From positions 186,001 to 250,000 of the forward strand of contig JAEYOP010000071.1 of assembly GCA_023411575.1 (NCBI GenBank): a stretch of 64,000 nt of DNA, read 5' to 3'. Positions 53,483 to 62,190 of the stretch are shown piece by piece. The DNA comes from Bacillota bacterium (GTDB taxonomy: Bacteria > Bacillota > Clostridia > Acetivibrionales > DTU013). Within the stretch, counting starts at the first letter, position 1. Every line of letters begins with the position of its first letter. The notes beneath the pieces were generated by a model. It was given only the letters and a program-made list of their open reading frames with translations. It was not told where the DNA came from and did not search any database. The position numbers and the translations under genes are program-made.

Positions 53483-54919
53483 ATGGATGAAGGAAAGACC
53501 GAAGGACAGGTACTGCAGGAACGATTATCTTTTAAACAGCAGAACGTCTGGGAAAAGGCATCGGAGGAAGAGATCAAAAAGGGGTTCGACTTCTGCGAGG
53601 GATACAAGGATTTTTTAGACCGTTCCAAGACCGAAAGGGAATTTGCCGCCAATGGGAAAGTCCTTGCCGATGCGGCCGGATTCACGTCGCTGGAGGATTT
53701 GCTGAAAAAGAATGCCAAAATCAAGCCCGGCACGAAGGTGTATTTTATCAATAGAAATAAATCGGCCGTATTCGCCGTCGTGGGCAAACAGCCCCTGGAA
53801 AACGGTACGAATATCATCGGTTCCCATATCGACTCCCCCAGGATTGACTTGAAACAGAATCCACTTTATGAGGACACGGATCTGGCGTTTTTCAAGACCC
53901 ATTATTACGGCGGCCTGAAAAAATACCAATGGCTGACGGTGCCGCTGGCCATCCACGGAGTCGTTGTAAAGGGCGACGGAACAACAGTGAATATCGTTGT
54001 AGGGGAACAGGAGGACGATCCGGTATTCACGATTACCGACCTGCTGCCGCATCTGGCACAGGAACAAATGCAGAAGAAGCTCAGCGAAGCCGTTGCCGGC
54101 GAAGGGCTGAACCTTCTGACAGGTTCGATGCCGTATAATGATGAAAAGGTGAAGGAAAAGGTAAAGCTGAACATATTGAATATCCTCAACAAGCGGTATG
54201 GCATCGTCGAAGAGGACTTCCAGTCCGCCGAACTGGAGATCGTGCCGGCCCAAAAGGCCCGTGACGTCGGCTTTGACAAGAGCATGGTGGGAGGATACGG
54301 CCAGGATGACCGGGTTTGCGCTTATCCGGCCCTGAAAGCCATATTGGAGATCGATACGCCTGAAAGAACGGCTGTCTGCCTGCTGACAGACAAAGAAGAG
54401 ATCGGCAGCGTAGGGAACACAGGAGCACAGTCGAGCCTGTTGCAGGATTTTCTGGCATACCTGATCTCCCTGACCTCCACGGACCCCTGCAATGATCTGA
54501 AGCTTCGCAATTGCCTGCGGAAGTCCAAAATGCTTTCGGCCGATGTCAATGCCGCGGTCGATCCGAATTATGAAAGCGTTTACGAGAAAAAGAACGCCAC
54601 CTACCTTGGCCGCGGGATCGTGCTGCAGAAGTATACCGGATCAAGGGGAAAATACGACGCAAGCGACGCCAATGCGGAATTTGTAGGGGAAGTGCGCAAG
54701 CTGTTCAACGACAACAAGGTGATCTGGCAGACGGGAGAGTTGGGGAAGGTGGATCAGGGCGGGGGAGGCACCATCGCCATGTACGCCGCCAATCTCGGGG
54801 TCGATGTCATAGACTGCGGCCTGGCCGTATTGTCCATGCACTCTCCTTTTGAAATCACGAATAAAATGGATATTTACACGATCTTCAATGCTTATAAGAT
54901 ATTCTATGGTCTGAAATAG
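53483..54919 (+). CDS. M18 family aminopeptidase
   Basis: A 478-residue zinc aminopeptidase. Family motifs are GSHIDSPRIDLKQNPLYED, YYGGLKKYQW, TDKEEIGSVGNTGAQS, SADVNAAVDPNYES and the C-terminal LSMHSPFEI with a metal-binding His. The segment SADVNAAVDPNYE replaces the more usual SxDMAHAxxPNY with Asn for His while keeping the metal Asp. GGAGG precedes ATG 53483. Cytosolic peptide turnover is the likely role. Confidence 0.9.
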   Translation: MDEGKTEGQVLQERLSFKQQNVWEKASEEEIKKGFDFCEGYKDFLDRSKTEREFAANGKVLADAAGFTSLEDLLKKNAKIKPGTKVYFINRNKSAVFAVVGKQPLENGTNIIGSHIDSPRIDLKQNPLYEDTDLAFFKTHYYGGLKKYQWLTVPLAIHGVVVKGDGTTVNIVVGEQEDDPVFTITDLLPHLAQEQMQKKLSEAVAGEGLNLLTGSMPYNDEKVKEKVKLNILNILNKRYGIVEEDFQSAELEIVPAQKARDVGFDKSMVGGYGQDDRVCAYPALKAILEIDTPERTAVCLLTDKEEIGSVGNTGAQSSLLQDFLAYLISLTSTDPCNDLKLRNCLRKSKMLSADVNAAVDPNYESVYEKKNATYLGRGIVLQKYTGSRGKYDASDANAEFVGEVRKLFNDNKVIWQTGELGKVDQGGGGTIAMYAANLGVDVIDCGLAVLSMHSPFEITNKMDIYTIFNAYKIFYGLK

Positions 54920-54964
54920 CCTGAAATAGGCGAAAAAGCCGATCAAATGCGATCGAATGCAGAT

Positions 54965-55004
54965 GATAGAAGCTCGGGTGCCGACTTGCACCCGAGCTTC
55001 TATC
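54965..55004. terminator. Perfect 17-bp hairpin between convergent genes
   Basis: GATAGAAGCTCGGGTGC (54965-54981), loop CGACTT, then the exact complement at 54988-55004. No T-tract follows on either strand, so it may be a Rho- or protein-assisted terminator or an mRNA-stabilising end rather than a classic intrinsic terminator. Confidence 0.55.
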
Positions 55005-55020
55005 AGTGCGAAAGTACGAA

Positions 55021-55653
55021 CTAGCTTGTTTTCTTTCTCTTTTTCGCCGCAGTGATGGAATGAAAAACAAGAAACAGGATCACCAATACGATCAACGCCA
55101 CCACAACGTATTCAAATTGCTTAAAAATCGGGCGCACCACCGTCTCGTAATTTTCCCCGAACTTGTAGCCAAGATAGATCAGAACGGCGTTCCAGGGCAG
55201 CATTCCAACCAGGGAAAACAGGACGAATTTTTTCAAGTCCATTCTGGCCATTCCGGCCGGAAGGGAAATGAAGGTGCGGATAATCGGCAGCAGCCTGCCG
55301 AAAAAGACGGCGGCTCCGCCATATTTATTGAAAATATGGTCCGCCTTGTTGAATTTTTCTTCCGATATGAAAAAGGACTTGCCATGCTTCAAAATAAACG
55401 GACGTCCGCCATAATACCCCACGTAATAGGCGATCAGGGAACCGGTCATGCTTCCGATGGCGACGGCAATGTTCGCCCAAAAAAAGTTCAATGTTCCGTC
55501 TGCGACCATAAAGCCGGCCAGAGGGAGCACAACTTCGCTGGGAAGGGGGATGCACATGCTTTCAATCAGCATTCCGCCGCCAACACCCCAGTATCCCAGA
55601 TGGGAGATGATATCCTTGATGATGAAAAACAGGCTTTCCAAAAAATCAAACAT
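55021..55653 (-). CDS. DedA family membrane protein
   Basis: A 210-residue polytopic protein of the DedA/VTT group, members of which act as lipid (for example undecaprenyl phosphate or phosphatidylethanolamine) flippases. Motifs: MLIESMCIPLPSEVVLPLAG, FFGRLLPIIRTFISLPAG and ARMDLKKFVLFSLVG. A Lys/Arg-rich C-terminus faces the cytoplasm. AGGAGA precedes the ATG by five bases. Confidence 0.88.
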   Translation of the reverse strand: MFDFLESLFFIIKDIISHLGYWGVGGGMLIESMCIPLPSEVVLPLAGFMVADGTLNFFWANIAVAIGSMTGSLIAYYVGYYGGRPFILKHGKSFFISEEKFNKADHIFNKYGGAAVFFGRLLPIIRTFISLPAGMARMDLKKFVLFSLVGMLPWNAVLIYLGYKFGENYETVVRPIFKQFEYVVVALIVLVILFLVFHSITAAKKRKKTS

Positions 55654-55701
55654 TTTCTTCTCCTAAATTAATTATTTATCCATTACGCAACAACGGCTGC
55701 G

Positions 55702-56784
55702 TCACGGCTCGGCTTTACCGGTGCCCTTCATGGAAGATTCCGCATTGGAGGGATTATTTTTCGTTGCACCGGTTTTTGTCGTTTCCCTGGCCGGGGTTTC
55801 GTCCTCGTCCTTCAAATAGGCTTCCTTCACGTCATTATCAACAGTAATATAGCCGCTTGTGCAAGGGAAGCTTTCCGCAATAATTTTCCGCGCGCTTTCA
55901 ACGTCGCATAGATAGTACCACGGCGTGGCGTCATAAGGCTTTCCCGGCATGGGAATAAAAGTGAGATTTTCCGTTTTAAATTTGCTGACATAGCTGGTCA
56001 TTTTAATAATTTCGTTCAATGAAAAATTGGTTTCAATGTTTTTAAACACCACATTGATTACCCCGTTCAGTTTGGGAAGCGACTGAAGGTTCAGCTTCTG
56101 CCGCATGACTTCCTTGATAAAAGCCTGCTGGACTTCCATCCTTTTCAAATCGCTGCCGTCATAATATTGTTTGACTTCCTTGGTCCATTTATTCGGGTGC
56201 CGGAACCGGACGTAATGCTCGGCCTGCGTGCCGTTCAGCCGCTGCTGGCCTTTTTTGAGGTGGATGTGCAGGTTCTGGGTAGGATCGTCGTAGTTCAGAT
56301 CCGCCGGGATGTAGTAATCAACGCCGCCGAGCTGGTCGATAATTTCCCGGAAAACGGCCGTGTCCACAAAAACGTAGTATTTGATATTGACATCCAGCAG
56401 TTCCGATACCGTCTGAACGGTTAAATCAATCCCTCCATGGGGAAACGCATAATTGATCTTGCGGGTTTTCTTTTCAATTTTCACCTTCGTGTCCCTGGGA
56501 ATGGACATTATATTGATTTTGCAGGTCACCGGATCGAAATTGGCCAGCATCATCGTATCGGAGTTGTTGTTGACCTTGTCGCCGCCTAGGATCAGCACGT
56601 TGAACGGGTCCTTGCTTTGAAGGAACGGCGTAAAAATATCATTAATAGTGCTTTGGGGCGCAGGATTGGCAGTAGAGGTTTTCAGAACCTGGCTATTTAC
56701 ATAATACAGGACGCCGATTCCGGAACAAAACAACATAGAGGCTACAACAACCGTTAATATAAAATAAAATTTGCGTAAATTCAT
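55702..56784 (-). CDS. LytR-CpsA-Psr (LCP) family wall polymer ligase
   Basis: A 360-residue membrane-anchored enzyme that attaches undecaprenyl-linked glycopolymers to peptidoglycan. One N-terminal membrane segment (FYFILTVVVASMLFCSGIGV) precedes the LCP domain with NVLILGGDKVNNNSDTMMLA, MSIPRDTKVKI, NYAFPHGGIDLTVQ and HYVRFRHPN. A charged low-complexity tail ends the protein. I use ATG 56784 (GAGG six bases upstream); the frame is open 25 codons further. The WecA-type transferase at 62409 could supply its polymers. Confidence 0.9.
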   Translation of the reverse strand: MNLRKFYFILTVVVASMLFCSGIGVLYYVNSQVLKTSTANPAPQSTINDIFTPFLQSKDPFNVLILGGDKVNNNSDTMMLANFDPVTCKINIMSIPRDTKVKIEKKTRKINYAFPHGGIDLTVQTVSELLDVNIKYYVFVDTAVFREIIDQLGGVDYYIPADLNYDDPTQNLHIHLKKGQQRLNGTQAEHYVRFRHPNKWTKEVKQYYDGSDLKRMEVQQAFIKEVMRQKLNLQSLPKLNGVINVVFKNIETNFSLNEIIKMTSYVSKFKTENLTFIPMPGKPYDATPWYYLCDVESARKIIAESFPCTSGYITVDNDVKEAYLKDEDETPARETTKTGATKNNPSNAESSMKGTGKAEP

Positions 56785-56940
56785 CTCCGACCTCATTTTT
56801 CGTGATGTACATAAACCTTTGACCGCAAGCCACAGGAAATAGTTCCTGAAATTCTTCAATGGATGTCCGTATCCGCATCACAGCAAATAATATTATAATG
56901 AAGTTTGCTCAAGAAGTAAATACAGCAAAGCCCGGTGCCG

Positions 56941-57915
56941 CTATTTCGGCTGCTCGAAATTCGCCAGGGGATTGCTGTCCACCGCATTTCTCAGCTGGTT
57001 GCTGTCCAAATGGGTATAAATCTGCGTGGTGGAAATGCTTTCATGGCCCAGCAATTCCTGCAAGGCCCTGATATCGACATTTCCGTACTTATACATCAGG
57101 GTTGCGGCCGTATGCCGGAGCTTATGCGTCGAGTACCTTTCCGGGTCAAGACCGGCGGCCCGGATATATTTTTTCACGATCTTTTGTACTGATTCCTTGC
57201 TGATCCGTCGCCGCTGATCGCTGATAAACAAAGCGTTCCGGTCTTTGAGACCATTGACCGGACGCACTTTCATGTAGGCGTCCAAAGCCTTAATACAGGC
57301 GTTGTTGAGGGGAATACTGCGTTCCTTGTCGCCCTTTCCGATAACGGTCAGGGTAGTTCCTTTAATACTATTCAAATTGATTCCGACTAATTCCGATAAC
57401 CGCAGCCCGCAATTCAAAAATATGGTAATTATTGCCATGTCGCGTTCCAGATGGGCGCCTTCAATAGAGGTCAGCAATTGTTTGCTTTCTTCAATATTCA
57501 GGTACCTCGGAAGCCGTTTCATGATCTTGGGAGACTCAAATTCAGCGGCGGGGTTGGTGTCGATCAGCTTGGCCTTGACAGACAGGTATTTGAAAAAGGT
57601 TCTGAGACAAGCGACTTTACGTGCGCGAGAATAGGATGAATTGTCGCGGCTGTTGCTGACAAAAGCCATAAAAGCGTACAGATCAGTTAAAGTAATATTT
57701 TTAATAAAGGAAAGATCAATATCGATTATAGAAATCTCATTAAATTCAATTTCATCCGATAGAATCTTTTTATGGATTTTCATAAACCGAAAAAAGACGC
57801 GAAGATCATAAAAATAACTCAAAACCGTACTGGGCGATTTTCCTCTGATTGTTTGCATGTAACTGAGGAAATCACTTATAACAGAAGGCATTTCAAAATC
57901 GGTGTAGTTTTTCAT
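56941..57915 (-). CDS. Tyrosine recombinase (XerC/D-like), solitary
   Basis: A 324-residue integrase. The N-terminal SAM-like core-binding domain (FLSYMQTIRGKSPSTVLSYF) is followed by a catalytic domain with Arg in NCGLRLSELVG, Lys in GKGDKERSIPL, HKLRHTAATLMYK, LGHESISTTQ and the tyrosine nucleophile in IYTHLD. All five catalytic positions are present. The start is uncertain: ATG 57915 begins a family-like N-terminus, while ATG 57969 adds 18 residues without family character. A perfect palindrome lies 74 bases upstream. No phage or transposon genes adjoin. Confidence 0.88.
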   Translation of the reverse strand: MKNYTDFEMPSVISDFLSYMQTIRGKSPSTVLSYFYDLRVFFRFMKIHKKILSDEIEFNEISIIDIDLSFIKNITLTDLYAFMAFVSNSRDNSSYSRARKVACLRTFFKYLSVKAKLIDTNPAAEFESPKIMKRLPRYLNIEESKQLLTSIEGAHLERDMAIITIFLNCGLRLSELVGINLNSIKGTTLTVIGKGDKERSIPLNNACIKALDAYMKVRPVNGLKDRNALFISDQRRRISKESVQKIVKKYIRAAGLDPERYSTHKLRHTAATLMYKYGNVDIRALQELLGHESISTTQIYTHLDSNQLRNAVDSNPLANFEQPK

Positions 57916-57988
57916 AGTCCGCGAGATTGATTTAATGGGATTAAACAGAAAAAAAATCTTAGGGAACATACCTGCGATTTTTCATACA

Positions 57989-58016
57989 ATTACGCGAAAT
58001 AATAATTTCGCGTAAT
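57989..58016. repeat. 28-bp perfect inverted repeat (11-6-11) upstream of the recombinase
   Basis: Arms ATTACGCGAAA (57989-57999) and TTTCGCGTAAT (58006-58016) flank TAATAA. With the two spacer ends also pairing, the repeat is 12 bp with a 4-bp gap. The size and 11-6-11 geometry equal that of dif/Xer core sites. Confidence 0.65.
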
Positions 58017-58083
58017 CCGAAGGAGGCAAATCATAAGAAAAATCCCTAGATTAATTTTTCATATTCTAATTCCCAAATAAAAA

Positions 58084-59016
58084 TCATCCTTTCATATATT
58101 CTTTTATATATTTTCGAATAAATCCTTCCACTATGTCAAGAACTTCATTTGTCCAAAACGGCGATCCGCCGTGATCGGCTCCGTGCAATTTATAAAACTC
58201 GACTTCTTTGCCGTTATCCTTTAGAGCTTCATACAAAAGAACGCTCTGGTGAAATGGTACTAATCGGTCCTTGTTTCCGTGGATAATCAGGATCGGCGCA
58301 ATGTCGCGATCTTTTGACAGATATCGGATCGGGCTTGTTTTATTTGCCTGTTCGAGGTTTTCCGGCACGCATTTTCCGCCGATCAGCATTCCTTCAGGGC
58401 TATTTGGTGCCATGTGATCCATTGTGGATGGTACGTCGTTCATTTTTGCAATGTCCGTTGGCCCATAATAGTCCACGACTGCGTTAACATGGGCGGAATA
58501 TTCCCTGTAATCCGGCGTATCGAATTCCTCTATTCCCCCTGTTATGCCTACCATTAACGAAGTGTGTCCGCCCGAGGAATCACCGAATATAAAAATGTTT
58601 TCCGGGTCTATGCCATACAATGAAGCATGTTTCCGTAAAAAACGGATAGCGGTTTTTACATCCAGAAACTGTGCCGGAAAAGGCGCCACAGCCGAATGCC
58701 GGTACTCCGCCGAAGCGATTATAAAGCCCCGACCGGCCAGCTTTGCCAGCCCGGGCAGATTGACAAAGGTGTTTTGTTTCATCCAGGCAGACCCTTGCAC
58801 GAATACAATACAGGGCAATTTTGCAATTCTTTTTTCCGCGTTTTCCGGTTTGAGTATCTGCAAGTGCAGTTCGAGGCCATCTCGCGTAATATACGGCACA
58901 TTGGCATCACATAAATAATAGTTCTCTTCCGTGCGGGCCGCCAATTCCTTCATACCGGGAACCATGTCCTCAGCCTCGGGAAATTCCTCAAAAGAATAAT
59001 CCTGCGGTTTTATCAT
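58084..59016 (-). CDS. Alpha/beta hydrolase, esterase/lipase-like
   Basis: A 310-residue hydrolase of the BD-FAE/hormone-sensitive-lipase-like type. The nucleophile elbow is FIFGDSSGGHTSLMVG (GDSSG), an acidic residue lies near IIHGNKDRLVPFHQ, and the catalytic His is in KLHGADHGGSPFW. The oxyanion region VFVQGSAWMKQ departs from the common HGG. There is no signal peptide, so it is probably cytosolic; the ester substrate is unknown. AGGAG lies eight bases before the ATG. Confidence 0.82.
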   Translation of the reverse strand: MIKPQDYSFEEFPEAEDMVPGMKELAARTEENYYLCDANVPYITRDGLELHLQILKPENAEKRIAKLPCIVFVQGSAWMKQNTFVNLPGLAKLAGRGFIIASAEYRHSAVAPFPAQFLDVKTAIRFLRKHASLYGIDPENIFIFGDSSGGHTSLMVGITGGIEEFDTPDYREYSAHVNAVVDYYGPTDIAKMNDVPSTMDHMAPNSPEGMLIGGKCVPENLEQANKTSPIRYLSKDRDIAPILIIHGNKDRLVPFHQSVLLYEALKDNGKEVEFYKLHGADHGGSPFWTNEVLDIVEGFIRKYIKEYMKG

Positions 59017-59069
59017 TTCTCCATCTCCTGTATCCGTCGAGGTACGTTTGAACTAGTACACGCTTTAAT

Positions 59070-59570
59070 TTAATTATGCGGCACAGTAATAGGTTCTACC
59101 TTGCATCCGATCAGATTTACCAGATCGTCAGGCTTCACTTCAACTTGAAGGCCGATCTTCCCGGCACTGAAAACAATAGTGTCGCACAGGATGCTGGTGT
59201 CATCCAGCACGGTTACATAATCCTTTTTCATGCCGATCGGCGAGCATCCGCCGCGGATATAGCCCGTCACCTTGTTGATCTCGGAGACCTTGATCATTTC
59301 AACCGATTTTTCCCCCACGGTTCTGGCGGCCGCTTTCAAATCCAATTCTTCTGCCACAGGAATGACAAATACATAATAGTTGCCGCTGTGGCCCTGTGTA
59401 ACAAGTGTCTTGAAGACCTGCTCCACCTGCTTCCCTATCTTTTCCGCTACGGAAACTCCGTCTATATGGCCATCACTGTTATCATAAGTATAGGTATTGT
59501 ATTTGATGCCTGCTTTGTCCAGGATGCGCATTGCGTTCGTTTTGCTGCTATCCAACTTGTTGCTATCCAT
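59070..59570 (-). CDS. ybaK: Cys-tRNA(Pro)/Cys-tRNA(Cys) deacylase YbaK/EbsC
   Basis: A 166-residue editing-domain protein that hydrolyses mischarged Cys-tRNA(Pro). Recognisable parts are AMRILDKAGIKYNTYTYD, VFKTLVTQGHSGNYYVFVIP (20 residues), LDLKAAARTVGEKSVEM and the conserved GYIRGGCSPIGMKK. GAGGGA precedes the ATG. It stands alone between an esterase and the NYN operon. Confidence 0.9.
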   Translation of the reverse strand: MDSNKLDSSKTNAMRILDKAGIKYNTYTYDNSDGHIDGVSVAEKIGKQVEQVFKTLVTQGHSGNYYVFVIPVAEELDLKAAARTVGEKSVEMIKVSEINKVTGYIRGGCSPIGMKKDYVTVLDDTSILCDTIVFSAGKIGLQVEVKPDDLVNLIGCKVEPITVPHN

Positions 59571-59603
59571 TGCTGTCCCTCATTGCATTAGGTTTTACAC
59601 GTT

Positions 59604-59638
59604 TCTTACATTCTTACATGCTTACATCTTATTACATG
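59604..59638. repeat. Clustered TTACAT direct repeats
   Basis: CTTACAT or TTACAT recurs four times between 59604 and 59638 at 8-15 base spacing in the 70-base gap between the NYN gene and ybaK. They lie directly upstream of ybaK, so they could be regulator half-sites or simple slippage. Confidence 0.4.
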
Positions 59639-59640
59639 CT

Positions 59641-60492
59641 TTATGTATTTTTTATATATTTCAGGCTGATACTCGGATTACTTGTTTTATCCGAACGGAT
59701 TTCAAACCGATTCAGGGATTTTAAAAACGGCGTAAGCTTTGTAAAGCCGTAATTCCGGGTGTCAAAATCAGGATAGCGCTTGTTCAGCGTATCGCCCAGT
59801 TTCCCCATAAACGCCCAGCCGTCTTCATCCGAAATCTCGGCAATGATTGCTTTTATCACTTCGATCATTTTATTTTTCGGAATAATGCCAAGCTTCAGTT
59901 CTTCCGGCTTCACTTCCTCCTGCTTGGGCTCCTCCGGCTTTGGCTCCTCCTGCTTTTGACCGCCGGCGCCGGACTGCTTCTGCTTTTCCTTTGCCGTCTT
60001 TTTATTCTCTGTAGGCCGGGAGGCCGCTGCAGTGGCTGAAGTGATGGATGCGGCCATATCGGCGAGCACCTCAAGGTATTTGAATTTCTCGCAGGCGGCG
60101 ATGAACGGCGTGGGCGTTTTCTTTTCCCCCATTCCGATCACATACATCCCGGCTTCCCGCAGACGGGCCGCAAGCTTTGTAAAATCGCTGTCGCTGGACA
60201 CGATGCAAAAGCCGTCTACATTACCCGAATACAGAATATCCATGGCATCGATGATCAGGGCCGCATCCGTGGAATTTTTTCCCGTAGTGTAGTTGTATTG
60301 CTGGATCGGCGTTATGGAATAATTGAGCAGCACGCTTTTCCAGGATGCCAGGTTCGGCTTGGTCCAATCCCCGTAGATCCTTTTATAGGTGGGCATTCCA
60401 TGATTCGATATCTCATCGATAATATACTTGATATACTTTTCGGAAACATTGTCCGCGTCAATTAAAACAGCAATCTTCTTATCCTTTTCCAT
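59641..60492 (-). CDS. NYN (PIN-like) nuclease domain protein with C-terminal OST-HTH/LOTUS domain
   Basis: A 283-residue protein. The N-terminal NYN domain has the acidic catalytic set in VLIDADNVSEKY, STDAALIIDAMD and IVSSDSDFTKLAARL. A charged linker rich in KPEE repeats (about 170-205) leads to an OST-HTH/LOTUS RNA-binding domain (about 215-283; NKMIEVIKAIIAEISDEDGW, YGFTKLTPFLKSLNRFEI). It is related to LabA/DUF88 proteins and MARF1-like architectures; a role in RNA cleavage is inferred. It overlaps the upstream nitroreductase by 14 bases. Confidence 0.85.
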   Translation of the reverse strand: MEKDKKIAVLIDADNVSEKYIKYIIDEISNHGMPTYKRIYGDWTKPNLASWKSVLLNYSITPIQQYNYTTGKNSTDAALIIDAMDILYSGNVDGFCIVSSDSDFTKLAARLREAGMYVIGMGEKKTPTPFIAACEKFKYLEVLADMAASITSATAAASRPTENKKTAKEKQKQSGAGGQKQEEPKPEEPKQEEVKPEELKLGIIPKNKMIEVIKAIIAEISDEDGWAFMGKLGDTLNKRYPDFDTRNYGFTKLTPFLKSLNRFEIRSDKTSNPSISLKYIKNT

Positions 60493-61255
60493 CCTTCGTC
60501 ACCTCTTCCCTGTTATTTCGGAATTGATCCATGTATTTTCCTGCCGAACGGCTCATTTCCAAAGAAAAATCCGACATGTACTTCCGTTTGCAGAAGGCCC
60601 GGATGCTTTCCGGAATGTCTTTTTCAGCATTGTGGAGCTCTCTGTTCAAACGGGCGTGCATTTCCGTGTGCTCCTGCGAAGAGAATCTTCTGTAGGCGTT
60701 TTCATAAACGATATATTCCCGGTCAAATCGAGGGGGCTTTTTCCTGTTTTTTTGCGACTCCGCAGGATAGCCATACACCAGCATTGCCGCAGGAATGACA
60801 AATTCCGGAAGGTCTAAGAGGGGACGGACGACTTCATAGTTTTCAATGATATCGCCGATATAGCAGGAGCCAAGTCCCAGGGACTCTGCGGCCACCACCG
60901 TATTTTGAGCGGCTATGACTGCATCGGCGCAAGCCAGCAGCAGATCGCCTTCGCCCGGTTTTCTCACCTCGCATCCTGCAAATACGAATGTATCGTACCA
61001 ACGCTGGTAGTCAGCAAGAAAGATCAACACAAGGGGCGCTTTTGCAATAAAAGGCTGATTGTCGCAGGAAACGGACAGCTTCTCCTTCAAGCTTTGATCG
61101 GTAACGTCAATTATGGAGTAAAGCATCATTGCGCCTGCAGTGGGGGCCTGGAAGGCGGCTTCGAGAAGCTCGTCCTTGATTTCGGCCGGAATCGGCTTGT
61201 CCTCAAAAATCCGTACGGATTTCCGTTTTTTGATCTGGGTTATCGTTTCGTTCAT
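60479..61255 (-). CDS. Nitroreductase family flavoprotein
   Basis: A 258-residue FMN-dependent oxidoreductase. The FMN-binding start is ITQIKKRKSVRIFEDKPIP, then AAFQAPTAGAMM and SLGLGSCYIGDI. About 60 C-terminal residues beyond the usual fold are helical and basic. Start ATG 61255 shares a base with the SDR stop (TGATG) and has AAAGGA five bases upstream; codons further up are inside the SDR gene. Substrate unknown. Confidence 0.86.
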   Translation of the reverse strand: MNETITQIKKRKSVRIFEDKPIPAEIKDELLEAAFQAPTAGAMMLYSIIDVTDQSLKEKLSVSCDNQPFIAKAPLVLIFLADYQRWYDTFVFAGCEVRKPGEGDLLLACADAVIAAQNTVVAAESLGLGSCYIGDIIENYEVVRPLLDLPEFVIPAAMLVYGYPAESQKNRKKPPRFDREYIVYENAYRRFSSQEHTEMHARLNRELHNAEKDIPESIRAFCKRKYMSDFSLEMSRSAGKYMDQFRNNREEVTKDGKG

Positions 61256-62034
61256 CATGATCCTTTCTTCCATCCAAAGTCCTCGTGGTAAATCATCTGT
61301 TTTGTCATTCCTCCGTCAACGGTGATATTCTCTCCAGTAATGAAACTGTTTTCCTCCTCACAAAGAAACAGCACAACCCGTACAATATCCATGGGCTTCC
61401 CCACCCTGTGCACCGGATGCTGCAGCTTGTCCCCCTCGCTGTGCTTCTCTTCATAGCTTTCATCGAAGTTCGCTCGAACGTCGATCCAGCCCGGACTGAC
61501 ACTATTCACCCTCACCCTGCCGGAAAGACTGATCGCAAGGGCGTGGGTCAAAGCAAGGATACCGCCTTTGGCAGCGGAATAGCTTTCGGTGTCCATCTGC
61601 GACATAAAGGCCCTGGTGGAAGCGATATTTATTATGGAAGCGCCTGTGGCAAAGAAGTCGAGAAATAGACTGGAAAGCATATATGGCGCGGTAACGCCTA
61701 CTTTGAGCACATAATTGAAATCGTCATAACTGCAGCCGGTAAGGACGCCTTTACGGGATAAACACGCATTATTGATCAGATAATCCACTTTGCCGTATTT
61801 CTGAAGAACGGCGGTTGAGAAGGCTTTAAGAACGACCTCATCTGCAATGTCCCCAGGAAAGAACATGCTGTCGGGAGAATTTTTCATCAGTCCGGACAAA
61901 GCAAGCTCCCCTGCTTCCCGGTCCATATCAATAAAGGCAACTTTCGCCCCTTCCGAGGCAAATGCATTCGCAAGACAAAGTCCTATACCGTTTGCTCCGC
62001 CTGTGATTACACAAACCTTATCCTTGAATCTCAT
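61255..62034 (-). CDS. Short-chain dehydrogenase/reductase (SDR)
   Basis: A 259-residue NAD(P)-dependent classical SDR. Cofactor motif is VITGGANGIGLCLA, structural motif NNACLS, catalytic Ser in IINIASTRAF and YxxxK in YSAAKGG (Tyr-Ser-Ala-Ala-Lys). The C-terminal NITVDGGMTKQM is typical. It is first in the SDR-nitroreductase-NYN operon, with GGAGGA before the ATG and an extended -10 (TGGTATACT) about 70 bases upstream. Confidence 0.9.
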   Translation of the reverse strand: MRFKDKVCVITGGANGIGLCLANAFASEGAKVAFIDMDREAGELALSGLMKNSPDSMFFPGDIADEVVLKAFSTAVLQKYGKVDYLINNACLSRKGVLTGCSYDDFNYVLKVGVTAPYMLSSLFLDFFATGASIINIASTRAFMSQMDTESYSAAKGGILALTHALAISLSGRVRVNSVSPGWIDVRANFDESYEEKHSEGDKLQHPVHRVGKPMDIVRVVLFLCEEENSFITGENITVDGGMTKQMIYHEDFGWKKGS

Positions 62035-62150
62035 CGTTCCTCCAATAACACGATACTCATCAGCCTGGATGAATTCTCCTGCACTTTCTAATAAGAGTAT
62101 ACCATATTACTGTATAGAATACATTTATTGCTTAATGGAAGCTATTAAAA

Positions 62151-62190
62151 AACAACAAAAAAACAGCAGGACTTTTCAGCCCTGCTGCCT
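62151..62190 (-). terminator. Strong intrinsic terminator on the minus strand
   Basis: Read on the minus strand, CAGCAGG-GCTGAAAAGT-CCTGCTG is followed by TTTTTTT and a further T-rich stretch. It ends the small transcription unit described at 62310-62338. Confidence 0.85.
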
